Source: CAWIKY01 sp963836905
GTDB lineage: Bacteria > Pseudomonadota > Alphaproteobacteria > Caulobacterales > Hyphomonadaceae
Direction of reading: 5' to 3'
DNA length: 64,000 nt
Assembly: GCA_963836905.1 (NCBI GenBank)
Contig: CAWIKY010000003.1
Span: 248,001 to 312,000 of the forward strand
Positions 8,836 through 17,577 of the stretch are shown piece by piece (the first letter of the stretch is position 1; each line of letters starts with the position of its first letter). Made by a program: the position numbers and the translations under genes. Below the pieces are notes generated by a model that saw nothing but the letters and a program-made list of their open reading frames with translations, searched no databases and had not been told where the DNA came from.

Positions 8836-9086
8836 TGGTGGAAGGTTTCTCCATACCCGTTCACCGCTCGCTGACCGAGCCAATCCTAATGGGCGGCGCG
8901 CCGCGCGGCGCGGCCATCCTCAACGGCACGATTGCAGCGGCCTTAGGACTTGGCCTGCAAATCTGGCTGCTCGGAATTGCCTATTGGGCAATCTCCCACG
9001 GCATCTGCGTCTTCGCGGCCAAGCGTGATCCAAAGTTCCTTGAAGTGCTGACACGGCACATTCGCCACAAGGGGTATTTGGCATGA
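8835..9086 (+). CDS. trbD: TrbD (VirB3 family) inner-membrane protein
   Basis: An 83-residue membrane protein of the mating channel. The N-terminus FSIPVHRSLTEPILMGGAPR is the conserved VirB3/TrbD opening. One long hydrophobic region follows (residues 33-60), and the C-terminus is basic (KRDPKFLEVLTRHIRHKGY). It overlaps trbC by one base and trbE by four. VirB3 proteins work with the VirB4 ATPase, here the adjacent trbE. Confidence 0.9.
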   Translation: MVEGFSIPVHRSLTEPILMGGAPRGAAILNGTIAAALGLGLQIWLLGIAYWAISHGICVFAAKRDPKFLEVLTRHIRHKGYLA

Positions 9087-11527
9087 TCAATCTCTCTGAA
9101 TTTCGCATCCGTCCGAATTGTCTCGCTGACTATCTGCCCTGGGCCTGCATTGTGGCGCCCGGCGTCGTGCTCAACAAAGATGGCAGCTATCAGCGGACGG
9201 CGCAGTTCCGTGGTCCTGATCTCGATAGCACCACCGAAGAAGGCCTCGTCGCGGTCTGCGCGCGGATCAATAATGCGCTCAAGCGATTTGGCTCCGGCTG
9301 GGGGCTCTATTTTGAAGCCTCGCGCTTGCCTGCGCAGAACTACCCGCAGAGTAATTGGCGGGATCAGGTCGCATGGCTGGTTGATACCGAGCGATATGGG
9401 CACTTTGCTGAGACGGGCGAACTTTATGAAAGTGCCTATTATCTGACCTTCGGCTTTCTTCCGCCCGCTGACAGGGTTGGGAAATTTGAAGATGTTCTAA
9501 TTGAAACGCCGCAGGATATTGAAGAGCTTGCAGGCCGCGATCATCTCGCACGCTTTATTGCCGAGACGGACAAGGCGCTTGATCTCTTTGCTAATGTGCT
9601 GCCATCGGCGCGGTTTCTGTCCGATGATGAAACGCTGACCTATTTGCAGAGCTGCGTTTCACCAAAACGCCATCCCGTAAAAGCGCCGGAAACACCGGCC
9701 TATCTGGACGCTGTCTTGGGCGGCGCGGATCTCATTGGCGGACTTGAGCCCGTGCTCGGCGGCGAGCATTTGCGGATCATTTCGGTGCAGGGTTTTCCGA
9801 GCGTTACAGAGCCGGGACTGCTGGATGAGCTAAATAGCTTGGGTTTTTCATATCGGTGGATGACGCGCTTTCTGCCCATGGGCAAAACCGAGGCGACTAA
9901 AGTGCTGGGCCGCTATCGCCGCCAATGGTTTTCCAAACGCAAATCAATCATGGCGGTGCTAAAAGAAGTCATGACGAATGAAGCGTCAGCCTTGGTTGAT
10001 ACCGACGCTGACAATCAGGCTGCAGACGCCGACGCCGCCCTACAAGCGCTTGGTCAGGACTATGTCGGTTTCGGATATGCGACGACCGCTATTTGCGTCC
10101 ATCACGAAGACCCCAACATAGCCGATGAAATGATGCGCGCGGTTGAGCGCGTCGTAAACGGGCGCGGTTTCGTCACCATCCGCGAAACCGTCAATGCCGT
10201 GGATGCTTGGCTCGGCACCATTCCAGGGCTGGCTTATGCCAATGTCCGCCAACCCATCGTGCATACTTTGAACCTTGCCCATATGATGCCGCTCTCGGCG
10301 GTCTGGGCAGGACCAGAGCGCAATACTCATCTGGACGGGCCGCCACTGCTTTATGCGACGACCGGCTCGCATACGCCATTCCGCCTAGTCACCCATCAGG
10401 GCGATGTTGGTCATACGCTTGTCGTGGGTCCAACAGGCGCAGGTAAATCAGTGCTGCTCTCACTCTTGGCGCTCCAGTTCCGGCGCTATGAGAATGCGCA
10501 AGTTTTCATCTTCGATAAGGGTGAAAGCGCAAAAGCCGCGACGTGGGGGATGCAAGGCGAGCACTACGCGCTTGGCGGTGATGGCGCGCTATGTTTTCAG
10601 CCTCTGGCTCGCATTGATGAAGACAGCTCTCGCGCTTGGGCGCAGGACTGGATTATCGGATTGCTGACCCATGAAGGCGTGGACGTTACGCCGGATGTCA
10701 AAGAGACAGTCTGGACGGCACTGACATCGCTTGCCTCTGCACCCACAAAAGAGCGCACCATGACGGGATTGGTTGCGCTCCTGCAATCGTCCAATCTCCG
10801 TCAGGCGCTTTTACCCTTTACATTGGAAGGGGCTCATGGCGCGGCACTGGACGCTGACCGTGAGACTCTTGGAGAAGCAGACTGGCAGTGCTTCGAGATG
10901 GAAGAGCTCATGCACGCCAAATCATTGGTGTTGCCCGTCCTCACATATCTGTTTCATCGCTTGGAAGAACGGTTTGATGGGCGGCCCACCTTGCTCATTC
11001 TGGATGAAGCGTGGGTCTTTCTGGATGATCCGCTCTTTGCCGAACGCATCCGCGAATGGCTCAAAGTTCTGCGCAAACGCAATGTGTCGGTGATATTTGC
11101 CACGCAATCGCTATCAGACATCGCCAACTCATCTATTGCGCCCGCGATCATTGAAAGCTGTAGCTCGCGTATCTTCCTACCCAATGACCGGGCGCTGGAA
11201 CCGCAACAGTCTGAGACATACGCGCAGTTTGGGCTGAATGCCCGCCAGACACAAATTATCGCGCAGGCGACGCCCAAGCGGGATTACTATTTCCAGTCTC
11301 GCGCGGGCAATCGTTTGTTCGATCTCTCCCTCGGTCCTGTTGCGCTTAGTTTTTGTGGCGTGTCATCCAAGGATGAACTCAAAGCCATGGACGGGCTATA
11401 TGCTCGCATGGGCAGTGGCAGCTTCGCGCAAGCCTGGCTATCCGCGCGCGGTCTCCATTGGGCCGCCGATCTTATCACCCCCGACATTTTAGAAACCGAA
11501 GGAGACGCCTTATGCGCCGCTCAATAA
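9083..11527 (+). CDS. trbE: TrbE conjugal transfer ATPase (VirB4 family)
   Basis: Large inner-membrane-associated ATPase of 814 residues that energises pilin extraction and substrate transfer. An N-terminal CagE/VirB4 domain is followed by Walker A VVGPTGAGKSVLLSLL (about residues 447-462) and Walker B PTLLILDEAWVFLDDP (about residues 634-649), then the ATQSLSDI motif. Length and motifs are normal and the frame is intact. Starts inside the end of trbD; trbJ starts inside its 3' end. Confidence 0.94.
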   Translation: MINLSEFRIRPNCLADYLPWACIVAPGVVLNKDGSYQRTAQFRGPDLDSTTEEGLVAVCARINNALKRFGSGWGLYFEASRLPAQNYPQSNWRDQVAWLVDTERYGHFAETGELYESAYYLTFGFLPPADRVGKFEDVLIETPQDIEELAGRDHLARFIAETDKALDLFANVLPSARFLSDDETLTYLQSCVSPKRHPVKAPETPAYLDAVLGGADLIGGLEPVLGGEHLRIISVQGFPSVTEPGLLDELNSLGFSYRWMTRFLPMGKTEATKVLGRYRRQWFSKRKSIMAVLKEVMTNEASALVDTDADNQAADADAALQALGQDYVGFGYATTAICVHHEDPNIADEMMRAVERVVNGRGFVTIRETVNAVDAWLGTIPGLAYANVRQPIVHTLNLAHMMPLSAVWAGPERNTHLDGPPLLYATTGSHTPFRLVTHQGDVGHTLVVGPTGAGKSVLLSLLALQFRRYENAQVFIFDKGESAKAATWGMQGEHYALGGDGALCFQPLARIDEDSSRAWAQDWIIGLLTHEGVDVTPDVKETVWTALTSLASAPTKERTMTGLVALLQSSNLRQALLPFTLEGAHGAALDADRETLGEADWQCFEMEELMHAKSLVLPVLTYLFHRLEERFDGRPTLLILDEAWVFLDDPLFAERIREWLKVLRKRNVSVIFATQSLSDIANSSIAPAIIESCSSRIFLPNDRALEPQQSETYAQFGLNARQTQIIAQATPKRDYYFQSRAGNRLFDLSLGPVALSFCGVSSKDELKAMDGLYARMGSGSFAQAWLSARGLHWAADLITPDILETEGDALCAAQ

Positions 11528-12237
11528 TCGCTGCCATTCTCATGGCCACAACACCGCTAACACTTGCCCCGCCAGCGCATGCCATATTCGGCATCGGAGA
11601 CATCGTGATCGATCCGACCAATCTGGCGCAAAACATTCTGACGGCGGCGCGCTCGCTGGAACAGATCAATAATCAGATTCAACAACTCCGCAACGAAGCG
11701 GCCATGCTTCAAAACCAAGCCGAAGATCTCTTATCGCTCGACATCAATATCAGCGTGGAGCTTGGCCGCATCATGGACGAAATCACCCAACTGACCGAGG
11801 ACGCGAATGCGATCTCTTACCGCGTGGAAGAGACCGAGCGGGTGTTCCAGACGCATTACCCCGAAGAATATGAAGACTGGTCGTCTACAGAAATGGCGGA
11901 AGCCGCTGTCTGGCAATGGGAGACCTCACGCGCCGCCTATCAGGACACGCTCGTCATGCAGTCGCGCATCGTTCAGGCCGTCAAAGTCGATACCGATATT
12001 CTGGACGATCTTGTCGGCGCCAGCCAGTCCGCGACGGGCAACCTCGCCGTTCAACAAGCAGGCAATCAACTCGCCGCGCTTGGCATCAAGCAGGACATGC
12101 ATCTCCAGCAGTTGATGGCAACGCAATACCGCGCCGAAGCACTCGAACGAGCCCGCCGCCTGCAAATTGAGCAGGAAAGCAAAACCCGCCAATCTCGTTT
12201 TATGTCAGGCGCGTCCACCGCCTATACGCGGCGCTAG
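11512..12237 (+). CDS. trbJ: TrbJ (VirB5-like) transfer protein
   Basis: A 241-residue exported protein with a signal peptide ending about PAHAIFG, followed by long helices rich in Gln and Glu (ARSLEQINNQIQQLRNEAAML), as in VirB5/TrbJ minor pilus components. ATG 11512 is chosen because GGAG at 11501-11504 precedes it and it begins the signal sequence; frame upstream of it lies in trbE. RP4 and many relatives carry a small entry-exclusion lipoprotein gene, trbK, after trbJ. Here only 13 bases separate trbJ from trbL, so trbK is absent. Confidence 0.9.
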   Translation: MRRSIIAAILMATTPLTLAPPAHAIFGIGDIVIDPTNLAQNILTAARSLEQINNQIQQLRNEAAMLQNQAEDLLSLDINISVELGRIMDEITQLTEDANAISYRVEETERVFQTHYPEEYEDWSSTEMAEAAVWQWETSRAAYQDTLVMQSRIVQAVKVDTDILDDLVGASQSATGNLAVQQAGNQLAALGIKQDMHLQQLMATQYRAEALERARRLQIEQESKTRQSRFMSGASTAYTRR

Positions 12238-12250
12238 GCGGAGCGGGTTC

Positions 12251-13594
12251 ATGGATGATCTCGGCGTCATAGACCAGTTTGTTGCGACCTTCAGCAGCTA
12301 TATCGATAGCGGCTTTGGCCTGCTTGGGCCGGATGTGGCCTATCTCACCACGTTTCTGGTGACGATAGACATTGTGCTGGCGGGCCTGTTTTGGGCCATG
12401 GGGCCGGATAACAATATCATCGCCAGCTTTGTGAAGAAGGTGCTCTATATAGGCGTCTTCGCCCTGATCCTGAACCAGTTCAGCTTTTTGGCGGATGTCA
12501 TCTTTAACAGTTTTGCGGGGCTAGGCCTGACCGCCTCTGGTGCAAGCATGACAGCGGATGATCTCATGCGTCCAGGCTTTGTAGCCGCAACGGGCTTTAA
12601 TGCGGGCTATCCACTTCTCGACGCGATCAGCGAACTAACCGGGCCAATAGGCTTCTTCACGAATATTGTCCTGATTGCTGTCTTCTTTCTCGCATGGCTG
12701 ATCACGTTGTTCGCGTTCTTCTTTCTGGCGATCCAGCTTTTTGTCACCATTATTGAGTTTAAGCTCACCACGCTCGCAGGCTTTGTCCTTGTGCCTTTTG
12801 CACTTTGGAACAAAACCTCCTTTCTCGCGGAGCGGGTGCTCGGCAATGTGATCGCCTCGGGCATCAAACTTATGGTGCTGGCTATCATTGTTGGCATTGG
12901 TTCCACGCTATTTGCGTCTGTTACGGCAGGCTTTTCAGGCGATGTCGGCCTTGAAGATGCGGGCGCGGTTATTCTCGCAAGTCTCGCACTCTTTGCTCTT
13001 GGCATCTTTGGCCCCGGCATTGCGACGGGTCTAGTATCTGGTGCGCCCCAACTTGGTGCCGGCGCTGCCGTTGGTGCCGGTGCCGCCGTTGGGGCGGGCG
13101 CGATGGCCGCAGGCGCAGTTGCCACAGGCGGCGCGTCTGCCGTTGCTGGCGGGGCCATGGCGGCCGCTAAATCAGGCGCGGCGATCTCCGGCGGCACGCG
13201 CATGGCTTTCTCTATGGGTAAGACCGCCTCCGGTGCGGGCGGGTTGAAAGGTGCAGCGGCAGGCGTGAGCGCCGTAGCCCAAGCCGGGGCTGGCTCTGTC
13301 GTGAACAGCGCGAAGACCGTCGCCAGCAAAGTCACCACGCCTATCAAGCAAAGCTATCAAGGCGGCGGGCGCGGCGCGGTCACAGCAACCGGCGGCACGA
13401 TCAAGGGCGGCGCGAACGCTGCGAATGATGCGGGCGGGGCGGTATCCGCTCCAAACTCAGAACCCAAATGGGCGCAGCAAGCCCGGCGCGGTCAGCGTCA
13501 GCGCGATGCCAACATGGCCACCATGCACGCCGTTCGCGGCGGTGATGGCGGCGGCGCAGGCCAAGGGCCGCAACTCAAACAGGATGAGGATTAG
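12251..13594 (+). CDS. trbL: TrbL (VirB6 family) polytopic membrane protein
   Basis: A 447-residue channel protein. Five or six hydrophobic segments lie between about residues 30 and 275, followed by a low-complexity Ala/Gly-rich region (GAGAAVGAGAAVGAGAMAAG) and a polar Gly/Gln/Arg tail, typical of TrbL. ATG 12251 is preferred because it gives the conserved MDDLGVIDQFVATFSSYIDSG start just upstream of the first membrane segment. The gene is within the trb operon, three bases before trbF. Confidence 0.92.
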   Translation: MDDLGVIDQFVATFSSYIDSGFGLLGPDVAYLTTFLVTIDIVLAGLFWAMGPDNNIIASFVKKVLYIGVFALILNQFSFLADVIFNSFAGLGLTASGASMTADDLMRPGFVAATGFNAGYPLLDAISELTGPIGFFTNIVLIAVFFLAWLITLFAFFFLAIQLFVTIIEFKLTTLAGFVLVPFALWNKTSFLAERVLGNVIASGIKLMVLAIIVGIGSTLFASVTAGFSGDVGLEDAGAVILASLALFALGIFGPGIATGLVSGAPQLGAGAAVGAGAAVGAGAMAAGAVATGGASAVAGGAMAAAKSGAAISGGTRMAFSMGKTASGAGGLKGAAAGVSAVAQAGAGSVVNSAKTVASKVTTPIKQSYQGGGRGAVTATGGTIKGGANAANDAGGAVSAPNSEPKWAQQARRGQRQRDANMATMHAVRGGDGGGAGQGPQLKQDED

Positions 13595-13597
13595 ATT

Positions 13598-14311
13598 ATG
13601 CTCTGGAAACGCAGCCGCAACGCTTACGGCACAACCCCCATGGCGGAAACGCCTTATCAACGCGCCGCTCAAGTCTGGGATGACCGCATAGGCTCAGCCC
13701 GTTTGCAGGCCAAGAATTGGCGACTAACGGCGCTGGCGGCCCTTGGGCTCTGCGCCGCGCTTTCCGCAGCCTATGTCTGGCGCTCCACCCAAAGCATGGT
13801 CACGCCCTATGTGATTGAGCTTGATAGTTCAGGTGAAGTGCGGACCGTCAGCGCGACAGTTGCTAATTATGAGCCGACCGACGCGCAGATCGCTTACCAA
13901 CTCGCAGGCTTCATCAAGGATGTCCGCTCAGTCTCGATTGACCCGATTGTCGTGCGTGAGAATTGGCTGAACGCCTACCACTACACAACGGACAAGGCTT
14001 CGCTGACCCTCAATGATTACGCCCGAACAAATGATCCTTTTTCCGATGTCGGCAAGCGGTCTGTTTCAGTCGATATAGCGAGCATTGTGCGCAGCTCGGA
14101 CGATAGTTTCGATGTCCGCTGGCGCGAGACTAACTTTCTGTCCGGCGTCCAGCAGGATCAGCAAACTTACACCGCGGTTCTCTCAATTGTGATCGACCCG
14201 CCTAGGGACGAGGCCACGCTGCATCGCAATCCGCTCGGCATCTATGTCCACGGCATCAATTGGTCACGCGACCTGATTTCACCACAGTCCAACACAGGAG
14301 TCTCGAAATGA
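13598..14311 (+). CDS. trbF: TrbF (VirB8 family) inner-membrane protein
   Basis: A 237-residue bitopic protein. A cytoplasmic N-terminus with the TrbF-typical TPYQRAAQVWDDRIGSARLQAKNWR is followed by one membrane helix (residues 43-60) and a periplasmic VirB8 domain with TPYVIELD and the C-terminal NPLGIYVHGINWSRDL. VirB8 proteins are assembly hubs of the inner-membrane complex. It overlaps trbG by four bases (ATGA). Confidence 0.93.
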   Translation: MLWKRSRNAYGTTPMAETPYQRAAQVWDDRIGSARLQAKNWRLTALAALGLCAALSAAYVWRSTQSMVTPYVIELDSSGEVRTVSATVANYEPTDAQIAYQLAGFIKDVRSVSIDPIVVRENWLNAYHYTTDKASLTLNDYARTNDPFSDVGKRSVSVDIASIVRSSDDSFDVRWRETNFLSGVQQDQQTYTAVLSIVIDPPRDEATLHRNPLGIYVHGINWSRDLISPQSNTGVSK

Positions 14312-15354
14312 TTATCCGTCCACCCATACCCCTCGCTCTGCTTTGCTTGTCCATGTCCATGCTGGGCGGCTGCTCCACCTTACAAAGCATGTTCGACAAA
14401 CCTGTCCCGGATTTCACGCTGGATGAGGCCGACTATATGGAAGCTGTCTATCTGCCTGATGAACTGACGGTGGAAGAGATCGGTGCAGAGACGCCGATGA
14501 TCTATGAACGCGTCATGCCGGTGGCGATGGCGGGGCAACTCAAGCCGATCGTCAATGAGTCCATCGCAGAACTTCAAACCCTCAAGCCTCATGAGGCGAT
14601 TGATCAGGCCAATGCGGCCTCTGCCATCGAGCCGGAAGCGGGCGGTTTCGTAAACGCTATACAGATCTACCCCTATACAATCGGCGCGCTCTATCAGGTT
14701 TATACGGCGCCCGAACAGGTCACGGATATTGCGCTTCAACCCGGCGAAGAATTGATGTCGGTCTCGGCAGGCGACACGGTGCGCTGGGTGCTTGGCGATA
14801 CTGTCTCAGGGTCTGGCGACAGTGAGCAAGTTCATATTCTAGTCAAACCGATCTCGCACGGCCTGACGACCAATCTCATCATCACGACATCCAAGCGAAC
14901 TTATCATGTCGAGATGAAATCCTTCCGCGAAACCTATATGGCGGCGGTGTCTTGGCGCTATCCGCATGAAGAGCTGATGCTTCGTAAGTCTGGTCAGCGC
15001 GCATCGCGGTCACCAAAGCGCCAATCCGTCGAACGCGGTCTACAAATTGAACGGCTGAATTTTCGCTATGAGATTGATGGGGATGAGCCCCATTGGCGTC
15101 CGCTGCGCGCTTTTGATGACGGCAAGAAGGTCTTTATTCAGTTTCCAGCTCGGCTCGATCAGGGCGAAGCGCCGCCGCTCTTTGTCGTCGGACGCAATGG
15201 CGACAGCCAACTCGTCAATTACCGCATCAATGGCGCTTATTATATCGTGGACCGTCTGTTTGGCGCTGCCGAGTTGCGCCTGGGTGAAGATGATCAGCAA
15301 GTCGTCCGCATTCTGCGCACGCAAAACCCCGTCACCAAAATGGCAGGGCTATAG
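14308..15354 (+). CDS. trbG: TrbG (VirB9 family) core-channel lipoprotein
   Basis: A 348-residue outer core-complex protein. ATG 14308 gives a signal sequence with lipobox LGGC (Cys about residue 23), so it may be lipidated. The VirB9 domain is recognisable by the VQIYPYTIGALYQVYTAP-like segment, DTVRWVLGDT, LIITTSKRTYHVEMKS and the C-terminal NYRINGAYYIVDRLFGAAELRLG. It partners TrbF and TrbI in the trans-envelope core. Confidence 0.92.
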   Translation: MIIRPPIPLALLCLSMSMLGGCSTLQSMFDKPVPDFTLDEADYMEAVYLPDELTVEEIGAETPMIYERVMPVAMAGQLKPIVNESIAELQTLKPHEAIDQANAASAIEPEAGGFVNAIQIYPYTIGALYQVYTAPEQVTDIALQPGEELMSVSAGDTVRWVLGDTVSGSGDSEQVHILVKPISHGLTTNLIITTSKRTYHVEMKSFRETYMAAVSWRYPHEELMLRKSGQRASRSPKRQSVERGLQIERLNFRYEIDGDEPHWRPLRAFDDGKKVFIQFPARLDQGEAPPLFVVGRNGDSQLVNYRINGAYYIVDRLFGAAELRLGEDDQQVVRILRTQNPVTKMAGL

Positions 15355-15356
15355 TT

Positions 15357-16592
15357 ATGGCCGATAGCTTAGAGCTTCGCGGCAAACCCCGTTCTGTGCG
15401 GCGGTTTAATCGCCGCGCCCTCATCGGGCTCGTCGGGGCCGCTAGTGTTATTGTGCTGGGCGCGGCCGCTTTTGCGCTACGCTCGCCCGACAGGTCGGGT
15501 GGGGCTGCGCCGCAAGAGCTTTACAATACGACCATAAAGGCGTTGCCCGATGGCCTCAATGAAATGCCGGCTTCTTATGCTGACGTGAAACGCGAGCCAC
15601 CTTTGCTAGGCCCGCCTTTACCGGGAGACCTTGGCGCGGCGATGATTGGCAAAACACGCGAACCGGTGCGCGAGGACAATCCTTTCCGCTATGAACCGAC
15701 CCGCGCGCGCTACAGCGGTAGCGCGCCTACGAATGCGCAGCCGTCGCCTGAAGCGCAGCTTGCTGATGCGGCCCGCACCTCGAAGCTCTTTTTTATTGCG
15801 CACCAGAGCGGAGGCGCCGAACAAAGCCGCCACCCATCCGCGCCGGGCTATGCGAGTGCGTCTCCAGACTTGGCTGAAATTTTGGCGAGCCAAGGGGGCA
15901 TTGATCCTTCTGGTTTTTTGCCCGCAAGTCCGCCTGATCCAAATCGCCAAGAGCGTAAAGAGGCGTTCCTCGGCGCAGAGGTCGAAACGGAGATTTACAA
16001 CCCATATCGCCTGCAAGAGCCGATCTCGCCCTATCAGGTCATGGCAGGCACAATCATTCCGGCCAGTCTGGTGACAGGGTTAAACTCAGACTTACCCGGC
16101 CAAGTTATCGCGCAGGTGACTGAGCATGTTTATGACACGCCAACAGGGCAGCACTTGTTGATCCCGCAGGGCTCGAAATTACTCGGTCGCTATGACAGCG
16201 TGATTGCATACGGCCAGTCCCGCGCGCTTGTCGTCTGGTTACGGATCATCATGCCTGATGGCACATCCATCACCATCGACAATCTGCCTGCCGTGGATAT
16301 GTCAGGCTATGCCGGGCTTGAGGATCGCGTCGATCATCATAGTTGGCAACTTTTTAAAGCCGCTATCCTCTCATCCGTCTTGTCGGTCTCCTCTGAAATC
16401 GGACGCGACCGGGATGATGATATCCTGAATGCCCTGCGTGATGGCGGTCAGCAGACCATCAATCAGGCGGGCCAGCAGATTGTCACCCAGCAGCTTCAAG
16501 TTCAGCCGACGCTTAAGATACGGCCCGGCTGGCGGCTGCGCGTCATCGTCAACAAGGATATTGTCCTGCAACCCTATGGAGGCTCCCAATGA
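15357..16592 (+). CDS. trbI: TrbI (VirB10 family) core-channel protein
   Basis: A 411-residue energy-sensing core component spanning both membranes. One N-terminal membrane helix (residues 23-42) is followed by a proline-rich periplasmic linker. The VirB10 beta-barrel domain begins about residue 215 and includes PYQVMAGTIIPASLVTGLNSDLPGQV, TPTGQHLLIPQGSKLLGRYDS and the C-terminal RPGWRLRVIVNKDIVLQPY. Last structural gene of the trb operon; overlaps the DUF2274 gene by four bases. Confidence 0.93.
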   Translation: MADSLELRGKPRSVRRFNRRALIGLVGAASVIVLGAAAFALRSPDRSGGAAPQELYNTTIKALPDGLNEMPASYADVKREPPLLGPPLPGDLGAAMIGKTREPVREDNPFRYEPTRARYSGSAPTNAQPSPEAQLADAARTSKLFFIAHQSGGAEQSRHPSAPGYASASPDLAEILASQGGIDPSGFLPASPPDPNRQERKEAFLGAEVETEIYNPYRLQEPISPYQVMAGTIIPASLVTGLNSDLPGQVIAQVTEHVYDTPTGQHLLIPQGSKLLGRYDSVIAYGQSRALVVWLRIIMPDGTSITIDNLPAVDMSGYAGLEDRVDHHSWQLFKAAILSSVLSVSSEIGRDRDDDILNALRDGGQQTINQAGQQIVTQQLQVQPTLKIRPGWRLRVIVNKDIVLQPYGGSQ

Positions 16593-16810
16593 GCACGCTC
16601 AAAATCGGCCAACTTCCTGACACCACTCCTGTGAAGCTAAGCATTGCTTTGCCGCCGCCGCTTCAAGCTGACTTGCAGGATTATGCGCGGGTCTATGAGC
16701 AAGCTTATGGGCAGTCCGCCAAAATCGCTGATCTCATTCCGTCCATGCTGGAAGCGTTCATGGCCAGTGACAGCAATTTCAAAAAAGCGCGCAAAGCGCT
16801 CACCACTTAA
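16589..16810 (+). CDS. DUF2274 domain protein
   Basis: A 73-residue protein of the DUF2274 family, recognised by MSTLKIGQLPDTTPVKLSIALPPPLQADLQDYA and the C-terminal LIPSMLEAFMASDSNFKKARK. The fold resembles small ribbon-helix-helix proteins, but the function is not established. DUF2274 genes regularly close the trb operon of alphaproteobacterial ICEs, as here, with a four-base ATGA overlap with trbI. Confidence 0.85.
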   Translation: MSTLKIGQLPDTTPVKLSIALPPPLQADLQDYARVYEQAYGQSAKIADLIPSMLEAFMASDSNFKKARKALTT

Positions 16811-16839
16811 CCCAAGTCCACCAACCAAAGGAGACCATT

Positions 16840-17154
16840 ATGGCTACCATCGGACAATTCAGGCCCGTCAAAGACGGATATGAGGGCACAATCTCAACCC
16901 TCGCAATGGCGCGAAAGGTGCGCTTCATCGCGAATGACCGAAAGAAGGGTGACGGAAGTCCCGACTTCTTCGTCAAAACAGGACAATGTGATCTCGGCGT
17001 TGCTTGGCGTGAAGAAGCAAAAGAATCCGCAAAACCCTATCTGCGCGTTCTGCTGGACGACCCTAGCTTTGCCGGGCCAGTCAACGCAGCGCTTTTCGAC
17101 AAGGACGGCAAAGCCGATTTGGTCTGGTCACGTCCAAAAAGAGACGCCGCTTAG
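16840..17154 (+). CDS. DUF736 domain protein
   Basis: A 104-residue protein of the DUF736 family, very common next to plasmid and ICE transfer loci and of unknown function. Recognised by MATIGQFRPVKDGYEGTIST, PDFFVKTGQCDLGVAWREEAKES and the PYLRVLLDDPSFAGPVNAALF strand pattern. It is 30 bases after the DUF2274 gene with its own ribosome-binding site (AAAGGAG about 16827-16833), so it may be co-transcribed with the trb operon. Confidence 0.88.
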   Translation: MATIGQFRPVKDGYEGTISTLAMARKVRFIANDRKKGDGSPDFFVKTGQCDLGVAWREEAKESAKPYLRVLLDDPSFAGPVNAALFDKDGKADLVWSRPKRDAA

Positions 17155-17218
17155 GGGATTCCGCCATTTTTTCTCCATGGCGAATGCTGTAGCTCAGTGT
17201 GCGTAATTGCGGTAAAAC

Positions 17219-17247
17219 TTGACTTGTAATGCAATATGCACTACATA
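17219..17247 (+). promoter_or_regulatory. Promoter with embedded operator for the DUF1778-GNAT pair
   Basis: TTGACT at 17219-17224 and TACATA at 17242-17247 are spaced by 17 bases, a good sigma-70-type promoter. GTAATGCA at 17226-17233 and TGCACTAC at 17237-17244 form an inverted repeat (7 of 8 paired) inside the spacer and -10 region. This is where an autorepressing antitoxin would bind. AAAGGAG at 17256-17262 serves the ATG at 17269. Confidence 0.6.
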
Positions 17248-17268
17248 ATCGCATGAAAGGAGTTCGCT

Positions 17269-17577
17269 ATGTTGGATTTTCAAGCCAGTCCTCTGGACGA
17301 TGAAAAGCAGTCTCGCACGACCCAGATCCGTCACGGCGACGGGCTGTTCGATTTAATTGAACAGGCTGCCACATCATTGGCGGTTGATAAATCAGTTTTC
17401 CTGCGGGCGGCAATCGCCAAGGAAGCCGAGCGCGTTCTTGAAACACGCTCGCGCCATGTGCTGACGCCAGAAGATGCCGCTCAATTTGCGGCTGCCCTGG
17501 ATGCGCCGCCAAAGCCGACGCCACGCGCGATTACAGCTGCGAAGGCCTATAAGGACCGCGTCGTGCATGCCGACTGA
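17269..17577 (+). CDS. DUF1778 antitoxin of a GNAT toxin-antitoxin system
   Basis: A 102-residue TacA/AtaR-type antitoxin. The N-terminal part (SRTTQIRHGDGLFDLIEQAATSLAVDKSVFLRAAIAKEAERVLE) is the ribbon-helix-helix DNA-binding and dimer domain. The C-terminal part (LTPEDAAQFAAALDAPPKPTPRAI) is the toxin-binding arm. It overlaps the toxin gene by 11 bases and has a promoter with an internal operator, typical of autoregulated type II modules. Such modules stabilise mobile elements. Confidence 0.88.
   Translation: MLDFQASPLDDEKQSRTTQIRHGDGLFDLIEQAATSLAVDKSVFLRAAIAKEAERVLETRSRHVLTPEDAAQFAAALDAPPKPTPRAITAAKAYKDRVVHAD

Noticed and set aside
12607..13347. 246-codon minus-strand ORF
   Set aside because: Shadow of the Ala/Gly-rich trbL; composition (Ala/Pro/Thr runs) follows from the + strand repeats.
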